A stretch of DNA of 62,000 nt from Branchiostoma floridae (Eukaryota > Chordata > Leptocardii > Amphioxiformes > Branchiostomatidae), in assembly GCF_000003815.2 (NCBI RefSeq), contig NC_049996.1, forward strand, positions 1,412,833 to 1,474,832, read 5' to 3'. Both the position numbers and the translations under genes were made by a program. The notes under the pieces were generated by a model, which ran no database searches, was not told where the DNA came from, and saw only the letters and a program-made list of their open reading frames with translations. Below are positions 12,101 through 26,000 of this stretch, piece by piece. Each line of letters begins with the position of its first letter. The stretch's first letter is position 1.

Positions 12101-15100
12101 AAATTTCAAGCCCTTACACATCAGAAACAGGTGTTCATAGTCTTCAATACAATGACATTCAACAAAAGCATTTGGCATATTTTTCCATGTCAGCAAAAGC
12201 ATTCCACAGGACAGTATCTCATGCATAATTTTATAATTGATATGTGCTAGCCGTTTCCCTATCACATGATTTGTTTGGTTATACCATACATTTTTTTCCA
12301 AACTGGTTTACACTCAAATACTGTTTCCCATCTCCTTTGTATATAATGTGGTATAAACTTCTGTTGAATAAAGTTTTCGTACAAATCAGATGTTTTTACA
12401 TGATCTAAGATTATGGTTTTCTTTACATACGGCATATACCAAGCAGGTAATGATTCCGTCCTCTAACATACTATATTCATTCATTTTACAAGATTTCGGA
12501 ATAGCCTGTTTAACGACTCGCAAACCCAAGTATGTCTTTCCTTCAGTCTATTGAAACAGGACCCATCTGTCATGCATAGTATATCCTTCAAGTATATAAA
12601 ACCAGCTTTTATCCAATTTGGAAAGAATATAGTTTTACTCTTATACAAAATATGCATATGTATGTACCCCCAAATAACTTCGTTTTGAATTTCTTGTGAT
12701 GTTATTGGCTTCGGGGAGTCTTTATTCGCCCTCTGCCATGCAAAAATGATTTGTTTGTAAAAAGAGGGTAACTTGCCAAGGTATTTTTCATCAGTATAAT
12801 TTATTTTGAATACTAGGTCTATACTTCCCATGATTGGTAAAAGATAGTGGGATGGAACACATCTCCATGAACCTTCTCCATTACATGTTCTTTTGACCCA
12901 AGAGGACAGTAGGGCATCATTTACACTATAAATGTCAAATATTTTTACAGTCCATCGGTTCAGGGATGGGGTTCGCTCTCCGCAGACGGAAAACTCTCTC
13001 GATATAAAAGTAGCATAAGACCAGACCCTATAGATTCAGACCTTACCGGAACATGCAGGCACGTCACAATACTCCCATCTCTGGGTCGGATCCGTGGTGT
13101 AGCACCAAACTCCGGATGGCTCTCCATCCGGATTCCGGCAGTAGTTCTGCTCCAATCCAGATGACGGATAATTTGCGGGTGTCCTGTCGTGTCCGTGTGG
13201 TATCTGACTGTCCCAGTGTTGACACGTCCTGCCTGATTCCGTCACAGAAACTGTTCCACGGTAGGATGTTCCATCTCCAATCAGGCAGTCTAAAGGTAGA
13301 CAAAAGAGGTATAAGTAATAGGTAATATATCTATAGGAATAATATAGTTCCTAAAACAAAGAGAATATCTCGTTCGTTTGAACGACCGAGATAGTCCGTT
13401 CGGAAACACTCACAAATTGACACATTCTGTCACTAATATACTTAAGTATTTGCTGTCAGATTCTTTTATTGTTGATCTTCCTGGATTTACGTATGTCCCA
13501 ATTTGTACATGCAAACTTAAGCTATATAATATCGACTTTAGACATTGTTTACACAAGCTATAAGTTCTTTTTTTAGTGGCGTGTAATTGTTAAGACCTTA
13601 TCCAATGTCCAAACTAGGCCCAACTCGGTGGGGTTGCGTCCACCATTAGGACACGAACCACAGAATTTAGACAGGTAAGAACAAAGCATTTCTTATCAAT
13701 GCACTATAACATTGCATCGGCAGGCCCAACCAAAAACTATTCCTATGCTACGTACAGAACCAATGTACATAATTTTGACATTCGTCATGGCAGTCTCACG
13801 GTGCCCCAACGACTTACACAGAGGTCAAGGGATAGGTGAGGTGAGGATAGGCAATAATCATTGTCATCATTTTGATAATGTATGTCCCTAGTATGAATGA
13901 AAGTAGTTTTAATAAGTGAAATTAACGCCAAAAAATAATGACGCTTTCCCTACTCACCTTCTTCAGGCGTGGCAGTAGCGTCTGTCATGGTGATAATTTT
14001 GGGAGTCATGCAGAAACAAAACGGAATCGACAGGATCAACGTTCCTCAGTGCTGCACTAATACTACAAATTGTTTACGTTTGGCCGTATTGTAGTTCCTA
14101 GACTTACATACACACATATATACCAAAAACAGTACTTCATTTTTCATGAAGATAGCTATAGATAACCTATTGTTATGAATCGTTCCGGCCAAAGGCAATC
14201 TTCATGCATGCTATAACATGCATGCTAATTAACTGCAACAGACCCCCCACCATCATACCAACAGTGTTTGTTACATAACATATACAAATCATCACCACGT
14301 TTCGGCACGCGATATCTAGTTTACAAAAAACAGCAAGCAGCGGTTGCTCACCAGGGCAGTCTGTCTCATCGTCTGAGTATGGACAGTCATTAAAACCATC
14401 ACACCAAAACTCTTCAGGCATGCACGGACCTTCCCAACACTTGCGTTGACTCTCCCAGCATTCTTCAGCTTTGAAAACAAGATTGCCATGAGAAACAATA
14501 GAGTCATTTCCAGATGTGGCGGCCATCTTGGATTTTCAAAATAGACTTCTTTATGGCGATCAAGACATGTATATTACGATATTTCATTTACAACTTTAAT
14601 TACGTTTCCCGTCATCATACTTCATGACGCGATATCTAATTTATCAAATCAGTTGTCGTTTATGATACTCACCAGGGCAGTTTGACTCGTCCTCTCCTTG
14701 CAGACAGTGCTCATAAATACCATCACACCAAAACTCTGCAGGGATGCACCACCCGTCCAAACACTCACGTTCGATGTCCGAACAGCCATCAGCTTGGAAA
14801 ACAAACAACATTGCCGTGTGAAACAGCTGCAAGATAAGCTATTTTGATGATGATCTAGGAATGAATATTACAATATTTCAATGATTGATATGTGATATCG
14901 TTTCCAATCATCTTATTTCGTAACGTGATATCTAATTTATCAAATCGGTTTATGGTGCTCACCAGAGCAGTTTGACTCGTCCTCTCCTTGCGGACAGTTC
15001 TCAAATAATCCATCACACCAAAACTCTGCAGGGATGCACCAACCGTTCAAACACTGACGTTCGATGTCCGAACAGCCATCAGCTTGGAAAACAAACAAGA

Positions 15101-17001
15101 TTGTCATATGAAACAGCTATAGAATAAACTACTTTGATGGTGATCTAGGGAATGGATTATTGAGATAATTCATTGATTAATATGATAACGTTTCCAATCA
15201 TCATATTTTCATATTTCATAACGAGATATCTAATTTATATTATCAAACCAGATTGTCATGTGAAACAGCTTCAAAACTACTTTGATGGTGATCAAAGAAT
15301 GGATATGACAATATTTCATTAATCAATATACTGTTTCCAACCATCACATTGCATAACACCAATATTCTTAATTCATTAAATCAGTTATCGTTTATGATGC
15401 TCACCTGAGCAGTTTGACTCGTCCTCTCCTTGCAAACAGTGCTCTAAAATACCATCACACCAAAACGGTGCAGGGATGCACGAACCGTCCAAACACTGGC
15501 GTTCAATGTCCAAACAGCCATTACCTTGAAAAAAAAACAAGATTGTCACATGAAACAGCTGTAGAATAAACTGATTTGATGGTGATCTAGGGAATTGATG
15601 ATTAAGATATGTCATTGATTAATATGATAACGTTTCCAATCATCATATTTTCATATTTCATATCGAGATATCTAATTTATATTATCAAACCAGATTGTCA
15701 TGTGAAACAGCTTCAAAGCTACTCTAGGAATGGATATGACAATATTTTATTAATTAATGTACTGTGTCCAATCATCAAATTGCATAACACCAATATTCTT
15801 AATTTATCCAGTTATCGTTGATGGTGCTCACCTGAGCAGTTTGACTCGTCCTCTCCTTGTGGACAGTTGTCATAAAAGCCATCACACCAAAACATTGCAG
15901 GGATGCACGAACCGTCCAAACACTGGCGTTCATGCTCCAAGCAGCTTTCAGCTTAAGAAAGAAAAAACTTGCATGAGAAACAAGTGTAAAACAAGCTGCC
16001 AATCATAAAGCGGGAAACCCATTTGACCGCGGTACGCAGACAGTAGCTCGCTTCTCTTGTGGCACCGGTGGGGCACTATGGGGTTCGAAAGCTACACAAC
16101 GAATTTCAGAGATAAAGAACGAAGTTTCTTACATTTTGTGTATTTTGTTGTCTTCTAAGACATCATTTTATCATTATGCAATATCTACATTATAAAAAAT
16201 CTGAGGCGTCGCCCAAAAATTACCCAGATTAACACACGGCTGAACTTTCCATTAGACAGTAGCATGTTCCGTTTAAAGACAAAATGAAAATGGTAACGTT
16301 GCATACTACTGATTTTCCCGGGCGCTGAACTGACTACTCGTATTCGGCCGAAATGTAATTGTGTAAATGGATGTATTGTTTGAATTTATTTGATTTTTGA
16401 TTTCCGAATGACCCCAGCTTCTCGGAAAGCACCAGTGGGTCCCGTTCGGATGGACACCGGATGATATTAGCAGGGAGCATCCCCAATCTATCCTGACTCA
16501 GTAGATTATACAATATAACTACCACTTTAGCATGCTGACATAACGGATGTTATAACATGATAACTATCCCCCAAAGCCATTAATCCATAGGACTTACCCC
16601 AACAGTCCATCTCGTCCTCTGCTTGCGGACAATGGTCCCTTCTATCACACCACAAATCTGCGAGGAGGCACGAGCCATCCCAACACTGGCGTTCACCCTC
16701 CGAGCAGCCCTCATCAGCTTTAAAAAATTTGCATAAAAAACAGATTTGCATAATTAACATAGTTGACTATTCTCTCTACTCAAATCATCAAAAGTTGTTC
16801 AAACTGTGAAAGTAATATAGTAGCAAAGAAGGCTATAACCATGGCCTTTCCTGATAGATTATGTAAATGAAGCTTGTCTTGTTTTATCAATCAACGGTCA
16901 TCTTTATACCAACAAATACCAAAAGAATGGAACTCCCAACATTTGCTGCTATGGAATTATAGTAGTTTCTCATTCATTATGCAGAATAGCTCTTCATTTG
17001 C

Positions 17002-17057
<56 letters not shown>

Positions 17058-20000
17058 CCTACTCGGGAAAATGAATCATGGTAGCACAAAAAACTGCTAA
17101 ATAAACTGGTTTAACGACGATCTAAATAAATCCTTATCATGCAACGTTTCAATCTGTATCTGCTATAAGAAAAACCGTCCAGAATAGACAATAACAAGAA
17201 CAAAATTAATAGTATCGAAGCGTAATAGAAGCATTGCCGGCAGTGCCAGAGAAATACGCCAGGTGTCCAGAATCTGATAATCTATATAAACAGGTCCAGA
17301 CCTAACTGATACCAAAGCTCAAACCAATTGATGGATACAATCTAAGACCACTATATATAAAGCCAAGGGCACAGTATGCCTTACGTGCAAATACGTGCTG
17401 TCTCCGTGCCAAAACGTGGGCAATCTTTTGGGATCCGTAGCTGGTGAGTACCGCCTCCGTACGAACTCGTAGGGAATCCGACGGATTTTGGAGCACGCAG
17501 ACATGCCGTAGAACTTTACGCGCAGGCTAAACTTTGTGTGCCATCGGGCTGCGGATTGGCCCCCCGTACGTGCCAGTACGAGCGACGCGCGTGCCCTGTA
17601 TAGCCTGAACGTTTTCAGAAATACGTGGCGGAAGTGGCCTCCCAAACAACGTACGGACAAATTGCACGTACGACAGGTTGTGCCCTTAGCTTAAGTCACA
17701 AATACCGTTACAAACAAATTGTACAATAGATCTTCGTCTATCATATATGGAGCAAAAACGCTCGCTGTAAACGAACTCTTTACCTGTGTAGGAGAACTGG
17801 AACCCCGATGCTGTCTGAATTCCATCAGATGTAAACCTCACGAACATCTGGTTAGATGTACTGGCGATGGAGTACGAGTGCCTTTCACCTGTTAAGCTGG
17901 AAATCAAATGTTCTTTTACCAAAAAAAAATATTGAAGCCTTGAATTCTGAAGCTAGCACTTCACATCACGCATCGCCTAAACTGCTCTACTCTACAAGTA
18001 TTAGGAGGGGCTGTTCAGGAAATTACCTCTGCAAGACAGTTGCATTGTCATTGTCTCCATCGTAGATAGTCAAATAGTCATAACCGTGTTCGAGATCGAA
18101 ACTGTCAAACGTCAGGCGAACAATGCTTCCTTCTGGCACGGTGATTGTCCACTCACAAGTCGCATCGTTGAAGTAGTCATAGGGGTAGTTCGGTGATGTA
18201 ACGATACCTCCAGGGGGAACCGTCAGGATACCTCCGCATTCAGGAACAGTCGGTGCAGCTATGTCTGAGGGAAGGATACAATCTTCAATTTAGTCCGGAT
18301 TTGTCAAACTACTTTTTTATTTCATGTAAATGTACAGGGATTGCCACAAATGTTTTGTGGTTGCCACATTAATAGTAATGACCTTCATCGTGCAATACTG
18401 ATTTACACTTTAGGTCCGATCTTATATGTATATATATAATAACTATAAAGATACAATGTCGTTTGACCAATGGTACTAGATGCATTGGCAAATACATGAA
18501 CAGGCAAAGAGCTACATGTCTTTTCTATGAAGGTTGTGGAAAAACAATTTTTTTGGTTAAAATATTTGAAAAATCTATATATGGCATGCCACAAATAAAA
18601 GTGGTTGGGTTTTCGGATGTGGAAAGTCATTTAATTATGCACATGCATTTACCACACCAGATCCGTCAACCCATTCCCGAGTTATTCTCCTCTAAAGGGC
18701 TGATGCAACTACACATGCCTGTAGAAAAATTCCTGACGTGCCTCCGAGATTTTGGGAATTCTTGTTAAACGGTCGCAAACTATACTTTTGGCTCACCAAA
18801 AAGGTGTTACCAAAGATAAGAATATCAAGATAGCAGAGCATGCAAAAGTGCTCACAAGAAAGAGTTTACATGCACCTGTGTAGTGGAACTGGAATCCCCA
18901 AGCCGTGATGCTATAGTCAGATGTAAACCTCACGAACATCTGGTTAGATGCACTGGTGATGGGACCGGGGTTAAATGATAATTCACCTGTTAAGCTGGAA
19001 ATAAAAATAAAAAAACAATGGTATACTATTATTGTGATTCAAACAACAAGATTAACTCACTTGCATCAACACAGTCTTGACATGTCTTATCTTTGTAACT
19101 TTTGGACTATTGAAAATTTGTCTTCATCCTACTTTTTGCATGTCAATTCATAGTTAGGGTAAACCTGTACAGTCAAACCTGTCTATAGCGGCCACTCAAG
19201 GGACCGGACAAATTTGGCCACTATAGACAGGTGGCCTCTGTATAGAGGTGGCAACTTGTAGATAAAATACCCAAGGGACCAACAAAAAGTGGCCACTATG
19301 GACAGGTGGCCCCTCTGTAGAGGTGGCCCCTGTACTTCAACTAGATCTCTTTTGCATATCAATTCACAGCTAGGATAGAAAAACCCTCCCCAACAAGATT
19401 TCTCTTGTGTGACTGACGAAGAACAACGGATGTTGTTTGAAACGTCTGACCGTTTCCAAAAGCATACCTAGTTGCTTGAGTAACTGCTTTTGGGCGTATC
19501 TTATTACCTAGATGCATTATGAATCACTCTATGCATTATCTAGCCTGCTCTACTCTGTAAGAAGACTTTTTGGCTGTTCAGGCCATTACCTCAGCAATTC
19601 CATAGCACTGTCGCTGTCTCCATCGTAGATGGTCAAATAGTCGTGACCGTCTTCAATGTTGAAGCTGTCAAAAGTCAGACGAACCATGTATCCTTCCGCC
19701 ACGGTGATTGTCCACTCACAGGTTGCGTCGATGACGTAGACATCGGGGTAGTTCGGCGACGTCACAGTACCGCCAGGTGGAGCCGTCAGGAGACCTCCAC
19801 ATTCAGGAGCACTAGTTGGTGCTGTTGTGCGTTGAGGAGGAGATAAACGATAAGAAAAATCTTCGAATTTGATGTAACCGGATGGAGATAATCACTAGTA
19901 TTCCATTGAAATGCAAGAACTTAATTGCGCAACGATCGTACACGGTACAATGTATGGCAAAAAGAACAAACTTATCATCCTACTTACTAAAACAAGTATT

Positions 20001-23000
20001 GAACATAGTACATATACAGATTATGAATGTAGAATGAAATTTGGCATCCTAATTTCTAGAACAATAAGAGCTAGCCTAAATAATTGATATTGTATTACAA
20101 GCGAGTGGGGCTAATTATGAGTTTCGGCTTTTTTTCTTATGACTAAGCAGTCTTTTACATATCTACCTATTTTAGCATTGTGGGAGTTGTTACATCTGAA
20201 TATATAATCAAATCTGTCTGTAGCATTGAGTTTCTGAAAATCTGTTGTACTTGATTCGAGGAATGTAAAAACTCATTACACATTGTACCTACTGCACATC
20301 ATGACAAAGTGAAATTACACATGACATGGGTCTGCACGGGGGCTGGGACACTACTTAGGTACTGGATTGTAAAGGTCATTTCTCTGTTGATAGGTAAGGA
20401 TATCTTGCAAATTTCTTTGATTTTGTATTCCCCAAATGTTGTCTTTCAGAACACATACATTTACTCTTGGGTGCCATAGAGATTCAATATTTTTCGTACT
20501 TCCCATTCGAATTTGTGAAAAATGCACTCTACTGCCATGATATGATGATATCTATCGTTTATGGCCCGTTTTCCCTACGGAGACATAAGACATATAGTAA
20601 CCGAATGAACGATCGAGTCTGCGAAGCGGACGAGGTCACTTGTTAGCCTCATGTTATCCATTAGGTCATTTCCCGCATAAACCTAAGGACGGGTTATCAA
20701 AATAATGTTTTACTTCTTTTTACAATAGTGTTTATCGCTGTTCAATGTCACATGCATTTCTTCTATGTTTCCAGCGCGTACTTGTAACTAGTCTCTGGGC
20801 ATGAATTTGCAGATAAACTTTCATTAAACCTTTACATGAGACTAATGGAAGACTTGTACTTACTGACTTGACCGCTGGTTGACATTATATCGTCCATCCA
20901 GGAGATGAAAGAAGAAACTTTGGTGAAGACTCCTGGTTTGTATCTGTCAGCACACCCATCTCCCCAACTAGTGATGCCTATTGCATACCAGCGGTTGTCA
21001 GCACCTGTATTGGACGAGGTTAAGTGTTGTGGTTATTGCGCGTCAAGAAAGTACTACTGCAATTGCAGCAAATTAAAGCTCCTTTGCCTGATTCTTGTGT
21101 TCGATTTGAAAAAGTTGTTAGCGCAATGTGTAGTTGATGTTACATCTTTTGCTCTTTTTTTGCACGGGTTTGCATGATTCGGCCGTCGGGCGATCCTTTC
21201 CGCGGTCCAGTCGTACATTGGGTGATACGGAGTACTCCGTGTCGTATTACATGAAATATACGTGTGAAGCCCCTTTACAAGCACTCTCCGTCCCTCTAAT
21301 TGTATTTCTGTCGCTGCGCCGTGATGTTTTTAACACCGAATGCGCACCTCGTATACGCATCTCGTTTTGTGTCGGCTTTAGGCACGCAGGCACGCGCACG
21401 GTATGGCCGAATACGCGTATCTACAATTCTCAATGTCCATTATATGTGTGTGAGCACAGCTTTACTGTGTGCATGACCAATAAAGCAATATAATGCCCTA
21501 ATGCTGATTTAATATACACGCTTGTGTGATTATGACTGCCCCTTTACAATACTCGTCATTCCAGATGTAAAGTCTCGTCCTGTCCCGCCCATTTAAAGTT
21601 TAAACTCTCGCGAGACGCGCGAAAATGAGGCTTCACTAGCCCATTTCATTTTGCCCAGCCATTTTGCGTCAGCTTGGGTGGACTGTTTCCACCCACCAAA
21701 CCAAACCAAACCAAATCGAACCAAACCAAACCAAACCAAACCAAGCCAAGCCAAGCCAAGCCAAGCCAAACCAAACCAAACCAAACCAAACCAAACCAAA
21801 CCAAATCAAACCTAACCAAACCAAACCAAACCCACCTGCACACACTAAAGGACTCCCTGAGTCCCCAGAACAAGCGTCGGCGCCACCCTCCCAGTGCCCG
21901 GCACAGATCATCCCGTCGGTTAACCGTCCCGAGCCGTAGGAGATGATCCCGTTACAGACGGCTGTTGGAATCAGCGCCATCTTCAACTCCTGCAAACGGT
22001 CCGGCTGTGGCCCTCCTATTTGACATTCAACAGAGACAATATTATCCATCTGTAGAGCATCTGTATCGATACTTTGTCTGGGTTTACACGTGCGTTTTCC
22101 AGTCCACTCGGAGTATACTCCGGTGGAGTTCAAGTGATCATCAGTTCAATAGAATTAGTGGCATCGCTTCACTAGCACTAGAAGTTAGAATTCGAAACTA
22201 TAGACCATTCGACTAAAAAGGCAAAGAACACATTGCAACACAGCTAAATATCCAGTAGCGTAAAAACACAACACTCAATCAGTCTCTAACCAAAGCGCCA
22301 ATGCAGTTCCAAAATAGTTGCGAAAGGGCAAAAACTGTACCCCTCCTTTTTTTATTAAACTCATGCAAGAAAACCAAGAGGGACATGTATACAACTATAT
22401 AAATCATTCGATAAGCTATCTACATACTAACAATCATGTCTATCTATCAAGCCATTCTTGAGTTATTCTTTGTCAAACTCTGAAGAAACCATTGGTCCCT
22501 ACACTCACCAAACCTACTCAGATACTGAATATCAAAACAATCTATCTGGACATTCTCTAGTTATCTTGCAGTCACTACAAAACCTCGGCTTTAAGAAAGT
22601 AAAAATAGCAGTAAGTGAAATTAGTACGTACCAAAATAAGTTTCACCCCAGCCCGTTGTAAAGCAGTACGAGTTCTCGTCGAATCTCGTAGTCTCGTTGT
22701 CTTCGAGACAAGCGAAGTTGACAAAGTTGCTTGTCTGATCTACCGTTGTGTTCAGCTTCACAAGGGCTATATCGCTGTCATCTGTGACGGGGTCATACCC
22801 TTTGTGAGAGAACACTTTTTGCACGGATACCACGACAGCCTCCGAGTCAGTGTCCCCGGGATGTTGCAGAAGGTGCTTGCCAATAAGGACTTGGACATCT
22901 GGCCAATCGTTTGGACTGGAAAATATGTGAGATAACATATGAACAAGACGTTAGACGGGGCGAAGGATTAGTATATATAATAACGCAATTCCTGGTACAT

Positions 23001-26000
23001 GTTTTAGAGAACTCTTCCCGGAAGCCAGACCGACGTCTCGACATGGGGCGAAATTCAATCTTTACGGATGGCTAAAGTATGCTGAATGATGCGTTTTTTC
23101 CGTGAAAGAAGTACTTTAAGTTTCCGTTACGAATGTTTACGTGTACTCAAAGATCCAATTCCTTGTAGTGACGACTCCAAATTCATTCCTGCATTTTATG
23201 CTGTAAGACATTTCTGCAAGCTTCAGCAACATTCAAAAGAGCATTCTTTGAGTTATCTCTTTCTTTTGCCATTTCTAGGTAACTGGTCGTTTCGCCACAA
23301 TGTCAGTTCGCCAACGTCATTTCGCCACAAGGTTAGTCGTTTCGCAACAAGACACAAGCCGTTTCTACATACAAAAACGGTCTTTACCGGCGGTAATCTT
23401 TCAGACAGTGGGCAGCCGTCAGCACCCATTCCGGTGCAACCAAGGTACCGCCACAGAACGGAGTGCCATAGTCGTTCGACCTGAATTGGACCTTAAGCAA
23501 AAAGGTTCAGTCGATTGAAGGCACATCATGTAAGGTTAACATTATGACAATATAGAAAGTAGATTTCCCTACCTTTACATAGTATTTAAGTTAGATCAAC
23601 TCCATAGAGTTCCTCATCTAGCAAGCCTTAATAAGTGTGCCTAAATAATCACCCTAACCCAGAAAACCTTCCAGTTTACAGTATGTTGTTGCTTACACCA
23701 GGAGGGTCTGTATAGTGATGGTTTAAGACACTTAGTGGACCTTGTACAGCTTGACTGCACACACTTCACAAGCATCGCTATCAGGAATGCAGAATAATGA
23801 TGCAAATTTGCTGAAAATTGGTTATACACATGTCATTCACATGAAGGTTCTGTGTTCTCGGTAACTTTGTTTTTAAATTTTGGGACCGAAATCTTACATG
23901 GACTCCCTTCACTATACTGACACCACTTGGAAGCTGTCAAAGCATTACGCATACTGGCCTGATTTACACAATATCTCGCTGTTGGTGCCTTTGGGCCTCC
24001 TGGTAAAAGCTTGTGGTCATACACATCTAACTTGAGATAACCTCATTTTCTAACGTCACCAATAGGAGATCAAGATTCTTAATCGCTATGAAAATTCATC
24101 CAATAGGAGCTCAGTGTTCCTTGTCAGGATGGTAGCCAATCATGACATATCCATAAAATGTACTTGACTTGCTGTGGCCTAAAGACGAAGACTTGTCGCT
24201 CTATACCAAGAGAGGCTTATCTCAGATTCGTCCGCAAACGGGATATCCAGGATGCGTAGTTCCAGTGAGTTCTCCTGTTCGGGACGTGTCCGGGATATCC
24301 CGAAAACGTCCCCATTGCAAGCCGTCTGTGGGATAGACACGAGACTGGGATACAACACTTGTCACTAACCTGCCATGGCCAAGCTCCATGAATTGCAGTG
24401 TCTCCTCCAACTATTCTCGACTGGCCGTTTGTATCCATGATGTTTCTCAGGCCACAGCCTATGGCTACAAGTAAGAAGCAAATATGTCGTGGGGTTGCGA
24501 ATTGTTTGAGACACGGGTTCAGTTTTGAACGATGCCGAATCAACTTTCTGACCTGGCAACTTCTCATAACTGGCTCATAACATAAACATGATTGCAACAG
24601 GATAGATTGCTACAGAATAGATATGTTTTGGATACGCACATGGTTCTGAATTAGTATGGTCCGGTATCCAAAATCTGCTATTTCACCTTTTTTTTTTTTT
24701 CTATTTTGCTTTTGGACAGAGTTTTGGACGAGAACGATGCGGCACTGCACTCAAGTTTTGTAACTTATATTAACAATGCCACATACACGGTACAGACAGA
24801 AGGAAAGTCATGTTAAGTGCCTTTTCCAAGGGCACAACGTCGGGGGCACGGTGGGAATCGAACTCAGGACCCATAGATTCCGAACCGAACGCTCTACCAG
24901 TTACGCCACGCCCGACGCCACGAACCTATTTCACCTTGCATTGTTCCTAGGCTCATAACACACACAAGATTGCAAGGCAATTTAGTTGCTCATTGACAAG
25001 GAACAGGATAGATTTTGAAAATGGTTTCATATAATAATCCACTGACTTTCTTCAGTGACTGGCGAAAGGTATTACGTCTGACCGTTTCCGTTTCCTTGAG
25101 CAACTGTTACGTGTACCTTGCGAATCTTATTTGCTAACCCTCATTGACATACACAAGTTTACTTTTTGTTAATTCAGTATCTTCACAACTTTCATATGAA
25201 CATTTCTGGGACTATTGCACTAAATAATGTTCTTGATAAAAAAATAAATCATGGGCATGAATGCAACCATCTTACAGGCCACGCAGTTGTCCTCGTCTGA
25301 TCCATCTGCGCAGTCGCTGTAGCCATCGCAACGGTGAATCACGTGATAGCAGGATCCGTCCCCGCATGCGTGCTGGAACTCGCTGGAACAGGTACCTACA
25401 GAAGTACAAGAGTTTTATAATATATGCATCCATATACAGGGAGAGCGGGAAGGGAAGAGGCGAAGAGAGGAGAAAGGAGGAGATGGGTACACACACAAAC
25501 ACTCTTATATGTGTATATATATAATAGAAAGAGAGATAGAGATAGATAGATGACATTAGATTATTTTAGTTGTTAGATACTTGCAATAGTACATAGTTAA
25601 ACTCCCATGTATATACAGATCGCGCAATAAAGTTCTTCTTCTTCTGTTTAAAGCTCTCTATATACATACAGATAGAGAGAGGGAGACAGATGGATAGATA
25701 TTTAGATATGTGGATATATGGATACACAGATATATAGATGCGTGGATATATGGATTTATATACTAGTATTTAAATACATGCGTAGGCCTCCTCTTGCTGC
25801 CGAATGGAATAGAAATATAATCCACAGCCTACTGTAATAACACGCGTAACAATGTCTTCATTTCTTACTATTAGAGATAAAGGGGAATTCTCCTTCTAGG
25901 ACCTGAAGAATGAAATCTGGCATGCTGGATACTCACAGCCGGTTTCGTCCGTGTTGTCTCCACAGTCGTCCTCCCCATCACAGACCCAGGAGGTCGGTTT

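Larger units (their letters stand above)
11460..12965 (-). repeat. Segmental duplication unit C (kringle K3, LINE C; linker and CUB deleted)
   Basis: Colinear with units A and B up to TTTTTAGTGGCGTG at 12062-12075, where it jumps directly into the LINE (GCAATTTACAAATTT). The stretch holding the linker and CUB exons is missing. Only exon 24 remains. Confidence 0.85.
12967..14240 (-). repeat. Segmental duplication unit D (kringle K4, linker; truncated)
   Basis: Colinear with unit A from the kringle through the linker and on to GCTAATTAACTGCAACAGA at about 14224-14242, then it changes to LDLa-region intron sequence. The CUB exons and LINE are absent. Exons 22-23 lie inside. Confidence 0.85.

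Noticed and set aside
4815-13289. Kringle exons as separate plasminogen or apolipoprotein(a)-like genes
   Set aside because: No signal peptide, start or stop between them; phase 1-1 exons join neighbours in one frame.
21593-22133. Open frames of (FGLVW)n or (PNQTK)n
   Set aside because: Produced by the (CCAAA)n repeat and by read-through of the exon 10 donor.
24850-24920. tRNA gene on the minus strand
   Set aside because: A and B boxes are present, but stems do not pair cleanly by eye and the SINE body seen at 2290 follows directly.
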